Assembly (NCBI GenBank): GCA_033765305.1
Contig: JANRID010000023.1
Span: 40,969-104,968, forward strand
DNA: 64,000 bases
Direction: 5' to 3'
Origin: RDXT01 sp033765305
GTDB taxonomy: Bacteria; Bacteroidota; Bacteroidia; J057
A program made the translations under genes and the position numbers. Position 1 is the stretch's first letter; each line of letters starts with the position of its first letter. The notes below the pieces were generated by a model, which saw nothing but the letters and a program-made list of their open reading frames with translations, had not been told where the DNA came from and searched no databases. This document shows, piece by piece, positions 13,968 to 22,404 of this stretch.

Positions 13968-15089
13968 TTACCCGCCGCCCGCAGCCTGATCCAGGACCCC
14001 GGTCCCGGCATGCGCCTGCCCGCTGAAAAACATCCAGCGGACCGCCTCCGGAAATTCACGGCCCCAGCGCGCCTCGTTGTGGACGCCGTCCGGGTCTTCC
14101 GACAGCCGGACCTCCAGCCCCTCGGTATGGGTATCGAGCAGCGCCTGCCGCAGGCGGCGGGCCGCCGGGATCATATACGAGCCTTCCCGGCCCCCCGCAT
14201 AGAGGTAAATCCGCGTGTTATGCGGCCGCAGCCAGCGGCCCGGCAGGTCGTACACCTCCTGCGACACCCAGAGCGACGGCGAGAAGATCATCAGCCGCCC
14301 GAAGAGGCTGCTGTACCGCAGGCCCGTGTAGAGGCTGATCAGCCCGCCCATCGAGCTGCCGCCGATCCCGGTGTGCATCCTGCCCGGCTCCGTTCGGAAG
14401 TACTGGTCGATGAACGGCTTGAGGGTCTGCACCTTGAAGCGCGCGTAGTCGCGCCCCTTGCCTTTGCCCAGCCGGCGGTGCTGATACGGCGAAAACTCGT
14501 GGATGCGGGTTTCGGCGCCGTGGTCCACCGCCACGACGATCAGGCCGCCCATGCCCTGCTCTGCCAGGCGTGCCAGCTGGCGGTCGATGGCCCAGTTGCC
14601 GTAGGGCGCATGCTCGTCGAAGAGGTTCTGCCCGTCCTGCAGGTAGAGGACGGGGTAGCGTGCCGTGCTGTGGTGGTAGTCATGCGGAAGCAGGATGCGC
14701 ACGCGGCGCTGGGTACGAAGCTGGGGAACGGGAAACCGGTCGGAGACGGTCACCGAATGCGGCAGCAGTTCCGGCCGGTACGTCAGTCCATTGTTGCGCC
14801 AGCGGGGCACAAAATCCTGGATCAGGCCTGCCGGGACTGCCAGGAGGCGGTTGGGCGGCGTCTGGCCTGCGGCATCGAGCTCCTCATGCTCCCATCCGCC
14901 GCGGGTGTACTTGTACTCGATCCGGGGCGGAAGGGGCCAGCTGGCGGGCAGCTCCAAGGTATGGCGGCCCTGGCGTCCGGGCGTCATGCGGAGGCGCTCG
15001 TCGGCGGTCTGCCAGCCGTTGAGCGTGCCGGTGAGGTACACAGGCCGCTCATCGTGAAGCGGGGTTGTCAGTTCGAAGGTAAGGCCCAT
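13968..15089 (-). CDS. Esterase of the enterochelin-esterase/esterase D type with N-terminal carbohydrate-binding-like domain
   Basis: The first ~100 residues resemble a CBM20/CBM48-type beta-sandwich (VYLTGTLNGWQTAD, EYKYTRGGWEHEE). The remainder is an alpha/beta hydrolase of the putative esterase family (PF00756-like): YPVLYLQDGQNLFDE, the nucleophile in GIGGSSMGG, and a late aspartate and histidine near the C-terminus (EDPDGVHNEARW). No signal peptide is visible from the start at 15089, so it is probably cytoplasmic; the frame is open upstream but lacks family-like sequence. Likely hydrolyses an ester of a small molecule or sugar; substrate unknown. Confidence 0.8.
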   Translation of the reverse strand: MGLTFELTTPLHDERPVYLTGTLNGWQTADERLRMTPGRQGRHTLELPASWPLPPRIEYKYTRGGWEHEELDAAGQTPPNRLLAVPAGLIQDFVPRWRNNGLTYRPELLPHSVTVSDRFPVPQLRTQRRVRILLPHDYHHSTARYPVLYLQDGQNLFDEHAPYGNWAIDRQLARLAEQGMGGLIVVAVDHGAETRIHEFSPYQHRRLGKGKGRDYARFKVQTLKPFIDQYFRTEPGRMHTGIGGSSMGGLISLYTGLRYSSLFGRLMIFSPSLWVSQEVYDLPGRWLRPHNTRIYLYAGGREGSYMIPAARRLRQALLDTHTEGLEVRLSEDPDGVHNEARWGREFPEAVRWMFFSGQAHAGTGVLDQAAGGG

Positions 15090-15135
15090 CCGCTGTGTGC
15101 GTCGTAAGGCTCTAACGCTGGGAGCCGGGTAAAGG

Positions 15136-16233
15136 TTATGGCGGGGGAGGCGCCTCCGCCTCGCGGAGGTATTGGATATCCTTGGAAATGGTATGCAGGC
15201 TGCCGCCGGTAGCCTTGGCAATCTGCACATAATGCGCATGCGGCAGCCCCCTGACATCGCAGAGGATGATGCGCACGGGCCGGCGGATATGCTCCAGCAG
15301 CGCCATATCGCGCACATCGCTCTTGTTGTCGGCGATCAGCACCACTTCGTCGAAGCCGTCGAGGTTCTGGATGGAAGTCAGCAGGGCTTCGAGGTCGTTT
15401 TCAGGCGCATCGCCGCCGTTGCCCCGGCGCATGACCAGCTGCATCGTCGCCACCACCTCGTCCAGCCCGGTGCTGCGGGCGCGGTAGATGCCGCCGGTTT
15501 TGCCCGTTTCCTTCATCCAGGTGCTCTTGCTGTCGCCGTCGTTGAAAAAGACCAGGTGGGCGATCCGGTCCGGATCCCGCAATTGGTTGATTTTGTGCCA
15601 AATAACCACCTGCGCGCCGAACTTGTACATGCTGCCCGTCCAGTCCATGACCACCAGCATGCGGCCCCATTCCGGATGCCGGTCGAGCACCCGGGTCACC
15701 GTGGAGTCGCGGGTCGTCGCCTGGCCGGAGAGCATGAGCTTCAGCTCGTCGAAATTGCGGACCTCTTCGAGGAAACGCACCTGCCGGGGGCGGTACTTGA
15801 TCACGAAGCCGTGGAAATAGCGCTTGGCATCCTCCTCGGTTTCGCACTGCGTCTGAAGGACGAGGTTCCAGCGGATGCCGGGCGCCCGCAGGCTGGAGTC
15901 GAGGGCAAAGAGGGCCCTCAGCCGTTCGTTGAGCAGCTCGTAGTAGTTGGTGCGCCAGGCTGTAAGATCGCGCGGATATTTGGTGAATACGAGGTCGATT
16001 TCGTAGGCCTGGCTGGAGGCAGCCTGGGCTTTCCAGTCTTCGGGATTGTAGAGCACGGCCTGGGCATAATCCATGCGCAGGGCCACCTGCGGAGTGTAGT
16101 CGGCGAAGGTGTAGAAAGGCAGCTCGATCTGGCGGAAGGGAATGCTCCGGTACAGCGGCTCATCGTCGGCATGAAGCCTGACGGCGGCGCTGAGGAAAAG
16201 CAAGAGCAGTATACCTGCGGCGGTCGATCTCAT
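15136..16233 (-). CDS. Exported von Willebrand factor A-like protein
   Basis: A signal peptide (MRSTAAGILLLLFLSAAVRLHA) precedes a ~150-residue unknown region and then a vWA-like domain (about 185-350) starting MLVVMDWTGSMY, a MIDAS-like DxTGS variant, with later conserved strands DEVVLIADNKSD and RIILCDVRG. Such domains bind metal and partner proteins. The gene stands alone between the esterase and a small hairpin. Partner and process unknown. Confidence 0.65.
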   Translation of the reverse strand: MRSTAAGILLLLFLSAAVRLHADDEPLYRSIPFRQIELPFYTFADYTPQVALRMDYAQAVLYNPEDWKAQAASSQAYEIDLVFTKYPRDLTAWRTNYYELLNERLRALFALDSSLRAPGIRWNLVLQTQCETEEDAKRYFHGFVIKYRPRQVRFLEEVRNFDELKLMLSGQATTRDSTVTRVLDRHPEWGRMLVVMDWTGSMYKFGAQVVIWHKINQLRDPDRIAHLVFFNDGDSKSTWMKETGKTGGIYRARSTGLDEVVATMQLVMRRGNGGDAPENDLEALLTSIQNLDGFDEVVLIADNKSDVRDMALLEHIRRPVRIILCDVRGLPHAHYVQIAKATGGSLHTISKDIQYLREAEAPPPP

Positions 16234-16279
16234 GTACGGACACCTTCAACACATCAATATACGGAAAATTTATTCCGCT

Positions 16280-16301
16280 GTGCAGGCAATTTTGCCTGCA
16301 C
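16280..16301. terminator. Perfect 10-bp hairpin
   Basis: GTGCAGGCAA (16280-16289), TT, TTGCCTGCAC (16292-16301). It lies downstream of the minus-strand SDR/82-aa pair and upstream of the vWA gene. No T-run is directly attached, so it is a weak terminator candidate or a regulatory palindrome. Confidence 0.5.
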
Positions 16302-16345
16302 GGGCAATCGGCATGTTTGATCCGGCGTGCAGCATGCGGATGCGT

Positions 16346-16594
16346 TCACCAGGAGCTGGCGTATTCGGCCACGACCTCGGCGATTTCTCCGTAGCCGAGG
16401 CGGCGGGTATGGCGCCTGCGGTTGTACCACATGGCACGGGGGCTGCGCAGCACCAGGCTGGCCGGTCCGGCTTCCACCAGGAGGCCCTGGTGGGTAATGC
16501 CGCTGAGCATCAGCACCTGAATACGCTGGCCGGCGCGGCCTTCGAGGCGGGCGGGCAGCTGGGCTGCCGGAATGCGTTCAAACCGCTTGCCCAT
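16346..16594 (-). CDS. Small conserved-looking protein of unknown function (82 aa)
   Basis: Starts 3 bases after the stop of the upstream SDR gene, so it is very likely co-transcribed and coupled with it. The sequence (SGITHQGLLVEAGPASLVLR) has the alternating pattern of a small beta-barrel, possibly LSm- or SH3-like, with a basic patch YNRRRHTRR. No signal peptide or membrane segment. Confidence 0.6.
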   Translation of the reverse strand: MGKRFERIPAAQLPARLEGRAGQRIQVLMLSGITHQGLLVEAGPASLVLRSPRAMWYNRRRHTRRLGYGEIAEVVAEYASSW

Positions 16595-16597
16595 GGC

Positions 16598-17287
16598 TCA
16601 GAGATCGCCGGCCTGGGGCCGGATGACGAGATCCTCCACCACGCTGCGGGCCGAAAGGGTCCAGGCATTCCAGACCAGGGAGGCAATGTCTTCCGCAGGC
16701 ATCAGCCGCTCCTCCGGCACGCCGGAGCCTTCCCAGGAATCGGTGAAGACGGCGCCGGGCATAAGCGCCGTGACGCGGATGCCGTAGGGCTTGAGCTCTT
16801 CGCGGAGGTTGCGGGAAAATCCGGTAAGGGCAAACTTGGAGATGCTGTACGAGCCGCCGTTGGGATAAGCCTGCAGGCCCGCTACGCTGGACATATTGAC
16901 AATCAGGCCGCTGCGCCGCTCCAGCATGGGCGGCAGCAGGCCGCGCGTCAGGTAGTAGGCGCTGTGGAGGTTGACCGCCATCAGCTCCTCGAAGACGGAT
17001 TCGTCCTCATCCATCACCCGCCCGGGCCGGTAGATGCCGGCATTATTTACCAGCACATCGAGGGGGCCGAGGTCTTCCGTCAGCTGCCGGGCCAGAGCCT
17101 TGACCTGAGCCTTGTCGCCCAGGTCGCAGCGGTAAGCCAGCAGGCCGGGCAGGGCCGAACGGGCTGCATCGAGGGCGCTGCCGCTGCGGGCGCAGACGGC
17201 AGTGCGGAACCCTTCGGCGTGGAACTTCCGGGCGATGGCCAATCCAATGCCGCGGGAACCGCCGGAAATGAAGATCGCAGGAGGCAT
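16598..17287 (-). CDS. Short-chain dehydrogenase/reductase
   Basis: Classical SDR: cofactor loop SGGSRGIG near the N-terminus, NNAG (in LVNNAGIY), catalytic Ser in NMSSVAG and the YSISK active-site motif. About 229 residues. I start at 17287 (MPPAIFISGG); an upstream ATG at 17299 is in frame. Substrate unknown. Divergent from the MlaE-like permease with about 60 bases between them, so the promoters probably overlap. Confidence 0.9.
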   Translation of the reverse strand: MPPAIFISGGSRGIGLAIARKFHAEGFRTAVCARSGSALDAARSALPGLLAYRCDLGDKAQVKALARQLTEDLGPLDVLVNNAGIYRPGRVMDEDESVFEELMAVNLHSAYYLTRGLLPPMLERRSGLIVNMSSVAGLQAYPNGGSYSISKFALTGFSRNLREELKPYGIRVTALMPGAVFTDSWEGSGVPEERLMPAEDIASLVWNAWTLSARSVVEDLVIRPQAGDL

Positions 17288-17349
17288 AGCAGTTTGCACA
17301 GGTACGCAATATTCGCTTTTTTCGCAGGCTGCGCAATAACAACAACGCC

Positions 17350-18090
17350 TTGGAACGATTCCTGTTTCATACCGGCCGGTTTTTCATGCTGATGGGGGCG
17401 ATGTTCAGAAACTGGGACAAGCCCTCCGAGTATTACCGGCTCATGATGTCGGAGATGATCAACATGATCTTCGGCAGCATTGGGATCCTGATCGTCATCT
17501 CGACGTTCATCGGCGCTGTCACCACGCTGCAGACCGCCTATCAGCTTACTACGCCGCTGGTGCCCAAGTCCATCATCGGCTCGGTGGTATCCATCACGAC
17601 CCTGCTCGAACTGGCGCCCACCATCCTGACCTTCATCCTGGCGGGCCGCATCGGCTCGAAGATCGCCTCCGAGATCGGCAACATGCGGGTCACGGAGCAG
17701 ATCGACGCGCTGGAGGTCATGGGGATCAATTCGAGCGCCTACCTGATTCTGCCGAAAATTCTGGCGAGCCTCATCGCGCTGCCGGTGCTGGTCACCGTCG
17801 CGGCCTTTCTGACCCACATGGGCGGGATGTTTGCCGGCGAAATCACCGGCGCCGTGCGGCTGGAGGAATTCGCCCAGGGCCTCCGCGACTACTACGAGCC
17901 GTATCAGGTGGTGGTGATGTACGTCAAGGCCTTCACCTTCGCCATCCTGATCACGTCGGTCTCGGCCTATCAGGGCTACTATGTGCACGGCGGCGCCCTC
18001 GAAGTCGGCGCAGCCGCTACGCGCGCGGTGGTCTTCAGCTGCCTGACGATGGTGATCGCGGATTATCTGATCGCGCAGATTATGCTGTGA
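17350..18090 (+). CDS. mlaE: MlaE-type ABC transporter permease
   Basis: About 246 residues with five to six membrane segments and the MlaE family signature (GRIGSKIASEIGNMRVTEQIDALEVMGI). MlaE is the inner-membrane permease of the MlaFEDB-type lipid transport complex. It begins with TTG at 17350, chosen because the stretch ERFLFHTGRFFMLMG matches family N-termini; an internal ATG at 17386 would remove it. The usual downstream ATPase gene (mlaF) is absent, so the permease is orphaned here; a partner must be elsewhere or beyond an old rearrangement. Confidence 0.9.
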   Translation: MERFLFHTGRFFMLMGAMFRNWDKPSEYYRLMMSEMINMIFGSIGILIVISTFIGAVTTLQTAYQLTTPLVPKSIIGSVVSITTLLELAPTILTFILAGRIGSKIASEIGNMRVTEQIDALEVMGINSSAYLILPKILASLIALPVLVTVAAFLTHMGGMFAGEITGAVRLEEFAQGLRDYYEPYQVVVMYVKAFTFAILITSVSAYQGYYVHGGALEVGAAATRAVVFSCLTMVIADYLIAQIML

Positions 18091-18322
18091 GGGGTTTTGG
18101 GGTTTGGGTTTTGGGGTTTTGGGTTTACACAGAGACATAGAGCGGCACGGAGTTTCACGGAGACTGCTTGCGGATCATCGCTGATGCCCCTCCCTCGTCC
18201 CTGATATGAAAGCCGCAGGCGTTCAAGCCTATCCGTATGCTCCTTTCCGTCTTCCCATTTTCCCATTTTCCCATTCTCCCATTCTCCCATCTTTCTACTT
18301 TCTACTAGCTACTTCCTACTCC
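18091..18322. repeat. Intergenic low-complexity DNA with CCCATTTT/CCCATTCT repeats
   Basis: About 230 bases without a gene. It contains TTTTGGGGTTT-like runs, a CACGGAGTTTCACGGAG direct repeat near 18147-18163, and a tandem array of about five 8-base CCCATTYT units (18251-18290). No convincing promoter box. Confidence 0.7.
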
Positions 18323-19075
18323 ATGCGCATCATCGCAATCACAGGCGCCGCCCGCGGCATCGGCGAAGCCACCGCCCGGCACTTCGCTGCGGAAGGCAGC
18401 CGCTGCATCCTGCTCGACATCGACCCGGCAGCGGCGCAGACTGCCGCATCGCTGGAGCCGCAGGGCCTGTACCTGCCCTGCGACGTGTCCTCGCGCGCCT
18501 CGGTGGAGGCGGCCTTTGCGGAGATCCGCGCCCGCTTCGGCGGGCTGGACGTGCTCGTGAACAACGCCGGGATCGAGATCCAGGGCACGGCGACCGAGCT
18601 GGCGGAAGAAGACTGGGACCGTATCCTGGACGTAAACCTCAAAGGCGCCTGGCTCTGCTGCCGGAGCGCCATTCCGCTCATGGAGGGCCGCGCCCATCCC
18701 GTGGTGGTCAATGTGTCCAGCGTGCAGGCCTTCGTGGTGCAGCGGCGGGTGACGGCCTACGCGGCCTCCAAGGCCGGGATGAACAGCCTCACGCGCTCCA
18801 TCGCGGCGGATTATGCGCCCTGGCTGCGGGCGGTGTCGGTATGTCCGGGGGCGGTGGATACGCCCCTGCTGCGCGGCAACCTGGCGGGCTTCCCGCCGGA
18901 GCAGCGCGAGGCGATGCTGCGCGACACCGAAGGCATCCACCTGCTCAAGCGGCTCTCGCAGCCCGCGGAGGTGGCAGCGTTCATCGGCTTTCTGGCGTCG
19001 CCGGCGGCCAGGTTCTGCACGGGCCAGGCCTACCGCGTGGACGGCGGCATCGGGGTGCTGCTGGAAGGGACGTGA
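18323..19075 (+). CDS. Short-chain dehydrogenase/reductase (FabG-like)
   Basis: SDR fold of about 250 residues: TGAARGIGEATARHF cofactor loop, LVNNAGIE, NVSSVQAF with the catalytic Ser, YAASKAG active site, and a C-terminal GQAYRVDGGIG typical of FabG-like enzymes. The ATG at 18323 is the family start; the frame upstream is the low-complexity spacer. An acidic residue at the end of the second strand (LLDID) suggests NAD(H) preference. Substrate unknown; it stands alone. Confidence 0.9.
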   Translation: MRIIAITGAARGIGEATARHFAAEGSRCILLDIDPAAAQTAASLEPQGLYLPCDVSSRASVEAAFAEIRARFGGLDVLVNNAGIEIQGTATELAEEDWDRILDVNLKGAWLCCRSAIPLMEGRAHPVVVNVSSVQAFVVQRRVTAYAASKAGMNSLTRSIAADYAPWLRAVSVCPGAVDTPLLRGNLAGFPPEQREAMLRDTEGIHLLKRLSQPAEVAAFIGFLASPAARFCTGQAYRVDGGIGVLLEGT

Positions 19076-19273
19076 GGGACAGAAATTACAGGCGCTGTAA
19101 ACAACTTGACCCGGTTTTTTTCCACATATTGCATTTCTGGGTATCGTTTGAGCAAATTATCCGTATAATTGTGCCTTATTAGGTAGTAATTGAATGAAAA
19201 TGAAAGCAATCGTGCGCGGCGGCGGAATGGGATGAATGCCTGCCCATAGGTTTCGATATCTGGTATGAATGAA

Positions 19274-20365
19274 TCATGTTCCGGGCCTGCTTTCCCAGGC
19301 CCACTGTATCTTGATATCCCGGTTAGAAAACAGCTCTTCATCGAAGTCAAATTCGTGCCTTCCAAATCCTTCCGCATCCGGCGCAGATGGAGTGGCAGCA
19401 TTGACCGGAATCTGCGAAGATGAATCATCCGCCCAGATCGCGCTGGCTTCGACGAAGCGCAGTTCGAAATGTGCCGGCAGGATCAGCACAAAGCGGAAGA
19501 CCTCCGAGTTGCTTTTGAAAATCATGTAGCTGCTTTCCGGCGGAAACATGCTGTTCCAGCGGCAGGCGTAATGGTAGCGCAGCCGGCTGCCGCGCCGGAG
19601 GGCTACCGGAAACCGGACATTGAACTCCTTCCGGTTCGCATCGTCCTGCAGCTTCTCGATATGGAGCGGTTTGCCCGCGTCATCCGCCGCCTTCAGATTC
19701 ATCTCGTTCCATGCCATCGAACTGGTATGGCTGAAGACCGTGTGCCGCTTGTACGGCACAGGCCTTGACCGCGCAGAGATTTCGATGTCCTGGCGGAGCT
19801 CGGCGTCGCCGGCTTCGTTGAGGAGCTTGATCGTATAGACGACCTCATGCACCTGAATTTCAGCCGGATCGGCCTCGAACATCGAGCTGCGGAATTTGTC
19901 CCGCAGGCCCGCCTTGCTGATCCGGTCGCGGATCCGGGTGGCGGCACCGCCGAGCGAAGCCACAGTCTGCGGCTCGCGCGGGATGTAGGTGATGTAGGAA
20001 AGCCCCAGAAAGTCGGTCGGCAGGGCCAGCGTGCGGGGCGCAGTGGGCTTGACGAAGAAGACCCGCTTTCTGCCGAGGATGCCCATGAAGAGCCCCGCTT
20101 CGAAGACGACATTGTCCCGCGCCTTGATGACCCGTTCGCCCCGCTGAACCGCATCGTCATCCGGTGTGAACACGAAAATCGCGAAGTCGCTCGCGTTGGC
20201 CTGGCTGATCAGGCTTTCCAGGGAATCGACGGTCGGCTCGAAGGCATCTTGGTCCCAGACTATGATCTCCGCATCGTCCTCCAGCAGCTGCTGAATCCGG
20301 CGGGCTACCGTCAGCCCTTCTCTGGAGGAGCTGACAAATACAACGGGCAGTTTGGTCTCGGACAT
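19274..20365 (-). CDS. TIR-like nucleotide-binding domain protein with unknown C-terminal sensor-like domain
   Basis: Residues about 8-155 match the CAP12/Pycsar-type TIR domain: VFVSSSREGLTVARRIQ, VWDQDAFEPT, FAIFVFTPDD, ARDNVVFEAGLFMGILG with the conserved catalytic-type glutamate, and RVFFVKP. Such domains are NADases in CBASS, Pycsar and TIR-STING systems. The C-terminal ~200 residues look like a beta-rich domain (RQDIEISARSRPVP, RLRYHYACRW, FVLILPAHFELRF) that I cannot assign; it does not look like STING. A near-consensus -7 box (TATATTCG, 20384-20391, minus strand) lies about 20 bases upstream. No cyclase gene is adjacent. It lies beside AT-richer DNA (19080-19270), consistent with a mobile defence gene. 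Confidence 0.75.
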   Translation of the reverse strand: MSETKLPVVFVSSSREGLTVARRIQQLLEDDAEIIVWDQDAFEPTVDSLESLISQANASDFAIFVFTPDDDAVQRGERVIKARDNVVFEAGLFMGILGRKRVFFVKPTAPRTLALPTDFLGLSYITYIPREPQTVASLGGAATRIRDRISKAGLRDKFRSSMFEADPAEIQVHEVVYTIKLLNEAGDAELRQDIEISARSRPVPYKRHTVFSHTSSMAWNEMNLKAADDAGKPLHIEKLQDDANRKEFNVRFPVALRRGSRLRYHYACRWNSMFPPESSYMIFKSNSEVFRFVLILPAHFELRFVEASAIWADDSSSQIPVNAATPSAPDAEGFGRHEFDFDEELFSNRDIKIQWAWESRPGT

Positions 20366-20587
20366 ACGGCAGGATGGATGAGGCGAATATACGGGTTATT
20401 GTGGCATATGGTGCAAAAAACTGCAAGATACGGGATGCATCGACCGCAAAAACGGCTGATCATGGTCCAGATGAGCGGAACAGAAACCTATGCTCCATGT
20501 GCAGGCCGTCCTTCCGCCGGGCCGGGCGGCGGGAAGCCTTCCACAAAAAAATCATATGGTTTGATTCAGATATTATAGCCAGTCTCC

Positions 20588-20595
20588 TATATTTA
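20588..20595 (+). promoter_or_regulatory. Near-consensus -7 box for the oxidoreductase operon
   Basis: TATATTTA, one base off TAnnTTTG, 30 bases before the ATG at 20626. Confidence 0.45.
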
Positions 20596-20625
20596 CCGGA
20601 GACTGCTGCTATTCACGTGCTCCGA

Positions 20626-22404
20626 ATGAAACCGACTGATCTGCGCGATCCTGAATACTTCCACAAAGTTGTCGATTGCCAATATGCCTGCCCGGCGCAT
20701 ACCCCGGTTCCCGAGTACATCCGCCTGATCGCGGCGGAGAAGTACACCGAGGCGTATATGGTCAACTGGGAATCGAACGTATTCCCCGGGGTGCTGGGCC
20801 GCACCTGCGACCGTCCCTGCGAGCCTGCCTGCCGCCGGGGCCGGGTGGAGGAAAAACCCGTCGCCATCTGCCGCCTCAAGCGCGTAGCCGCCGACCACAA
20901 GGACGGCGTGCAGCAGTACATGCCCCAGGGCCCCTTCCCGCCCAACGGCAAGAAAATCGCCCTCGTCGGCGGAGGCCCCGCCTCCCTGACCGTCGCCCGC
21001 GACCTGGCGCCCCTGGGCTACGAGCTGCATCTCTTCGACGAGCAGCAGAAAGGCGGCGGCATGATGCGCAGCCAGATCCCGGCCTTCCGCCTGCCTGAAT
21101 CCGTCCTGGACGAGGAGGTAGGCTACATCCTCGATCTGGGCGTGCATGCCTGGTTCAATACCTACGTCTCCAGCCTGCGCGACCTGATGGGCAAGGGCTA
21201 CGATGCCATCTTCGTAGGCACCGGAGCCCCCCGCGGCCGCGACCTGCCCGACCTGCCGGGCCGCTGGGAGGCCGCCCCGCAGATCCACATCGGCATCGAG
21301 TGGCTTTCCTCCGTCGCCTTCGAGCATACGGAATCCATCGGCAGGCGCGTGCTGGTGCTCGGCGGCGGCAATACCGCCATGGACTGCTGCCGCACCGCCC
21401 GCCGCCTCGGCGGCGAAGACGTGAAGGTGGTCGTGCGCAGCCCCTTCGAGGAGATGAAAGCCAGCCCCTGGGAGATCGAAGACGCGAAGCGCGAGGGCAT
21501 TCCCTTCTACAACAACCACGTGCCCAAGGCCTTCATCACGGAAGGCGGCCGCCTGAAAGGCATGACCTTCGAGAAGGTGCACGCCGTCTACGACGCGTCG
21601 GGCCGCCGCAAGCTGCTGCCCACCGGCGAGCCGGAGGTATTCTTCGAGGCCGATGCGGTGCTCATCGCCATCGGGCAGGAAAACAGCTTTCCCTGGATCG
21701 AGCGGGATCTGGGCCTGGAATTCGACCAGTGGGACATGCCTGCCGTGGACCCGGCCACCTTCGCCTCCAGCCTGCCGAATGTCTTTTTCGGCGGCGATGC
21801 GGCCCTGGGGCCTAAAAACATCATTACGGCCGTCGCCCACGGCCATCAGGCGGCCATTTCCATCGACCTCTACTGCCGGGGCCTCGATATCCGCCAGCGC
21901 CTGGCCCCGATGGTCAACCTCGTAAGCCAGAAGATGGGCATCCACGAGTGGAGCTACGACAGCTACGTAACGGTGGACCCGCGCTTTCATGTGCCCCATG
22001 CCGACAACGAAATCGCCCTCAAGGACCGCAAGCTGGAAGTAGAGTTGGGCTTCGACTGCCAGACGGCCTTCCATGAGGCGCAGCGCTGCCTCAACTGCGA
22101 TGTGCAGACGGTCTTCACCGAGTCGCTCTGCATCGAATGCGATGCCTGCGTGGACGTATGCCCCACCGCCTGCATCACCTTCACCGCCAACGGCGAGGAG
22201 GAGGACCTCCGCAGCCGCCTCAATGCGCCCGCCCACGTGCTGAGCCAGGATCTGTACGTATCTGATACGCTGCCCACTGCGCGGGTCATGGTCAAGGACG
22301 AAAACGTCTGCCTGCACTGCGGCCTCTGCGCCGAGCGCTGCCCCACATCCGCCTGGGACATGAAAAAATATTTGTACAACGTAACCAAAGCAGGCCGCGC
22401 ATGA
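20626..22404 (+). CDS. GltD/NfnB-like NAD(P)-FAD oxidoreductase fused to a 2x[4Fe-4S] ferredoxin domain
   Basis: N-terminal Fe-S region with CQYACPAHTPVPEYI and GRTCDRPCEPACRRG (residues about 18-80), as in the small subunit of glutamate synthase and related enzymes. An FAD loop ALVGGGPASLTVARDLAP follows, then an NAD(P) loop VLGGGNTAMDCCRTARRLG. The C-terminus adds two [4Fe-4S] clusters: CIECDACVDVCPTAC and CLHCGLCAERCPTSAWD. About 592 residues from the ATG at 20626. It overlaps korA by 4 bases (ATGA), so it is part of the 2-oxoacid:ferredoxin oxidoreductase complex or supplies/consumes its reduced ferredoxin using NAD(P)H. The C-terminal part plays the delta/ferredoxin-subunit role. Confidence 0.85.
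   Translation: MKPTDLRDPEYFHKVVDCQYACPAHTPVPEYIRLIAAEKYTEAYMVNWESNVFPGVLGRTCDRPCEPACRRGRVEEKPVAICRLKRVAADHKDGVQQYMPQGPFPPNGKKIALVGGGPASLTVARDLAPLGYELHLFDEQQKGGGMMRSQIPAFRLPESVLDEEVGYILDLGVHAWFNTYVSSLRDLMGKGYDAIFVGTGAPRGRDLPDLPGRWEAAPQIHIGIEWLSSVAFEHTESIGRRVLVLGGGNTAMDCCRTARRLGGEDVKVVVRSPFEEMKASPWEIEDAKREGIPFYNNHVPKAFITEGGRLKGMTFEKVHAVYDASGRRKLLPTGEPEVFFEADAVLIAIGQENSFPWIERDLGLEFDQWDMPAVDPATFASSLPNVFFGGDAALGPKNIITAVAHGHQAAISIDLYCRGLDIRQRLAPMVNLVSQKMGIHEWSYDSYVTVDPRFHVPHADNEIALKDRKLEVELGFDCQTAFHEAQRCLNCDVQTVFTESLCIECDACVDVCPTACITFTANGEEEDLRSRLNAPAHVLSQDLYVSDTLPTARVMVKDENVCLHCGLCAERCPTSAWDMKKYLYNVTKAGRA

Noticed and set aside
3600..13968. DGR reverse transcriptase or template repeat inside the island
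   Set aside because: No open frame has RT motifs and no fourth, AAC-rich copy of the 3' cassette is present, so any such components must be elsewhere.
18063..18290. Small minus-strand frame encoding MGEWENGKMGKW-like sequence
   Set aside because: It is a translation of the CCCATTYT microsatellite.
20593..22317. Long minus-strand open frame opposite the GltD-like gene (and similar ones opposite korA, acs, phoX and serC)
   Set aside because: All are shadows of clear genes; no family motifs, signal peptides or promoters of their own.
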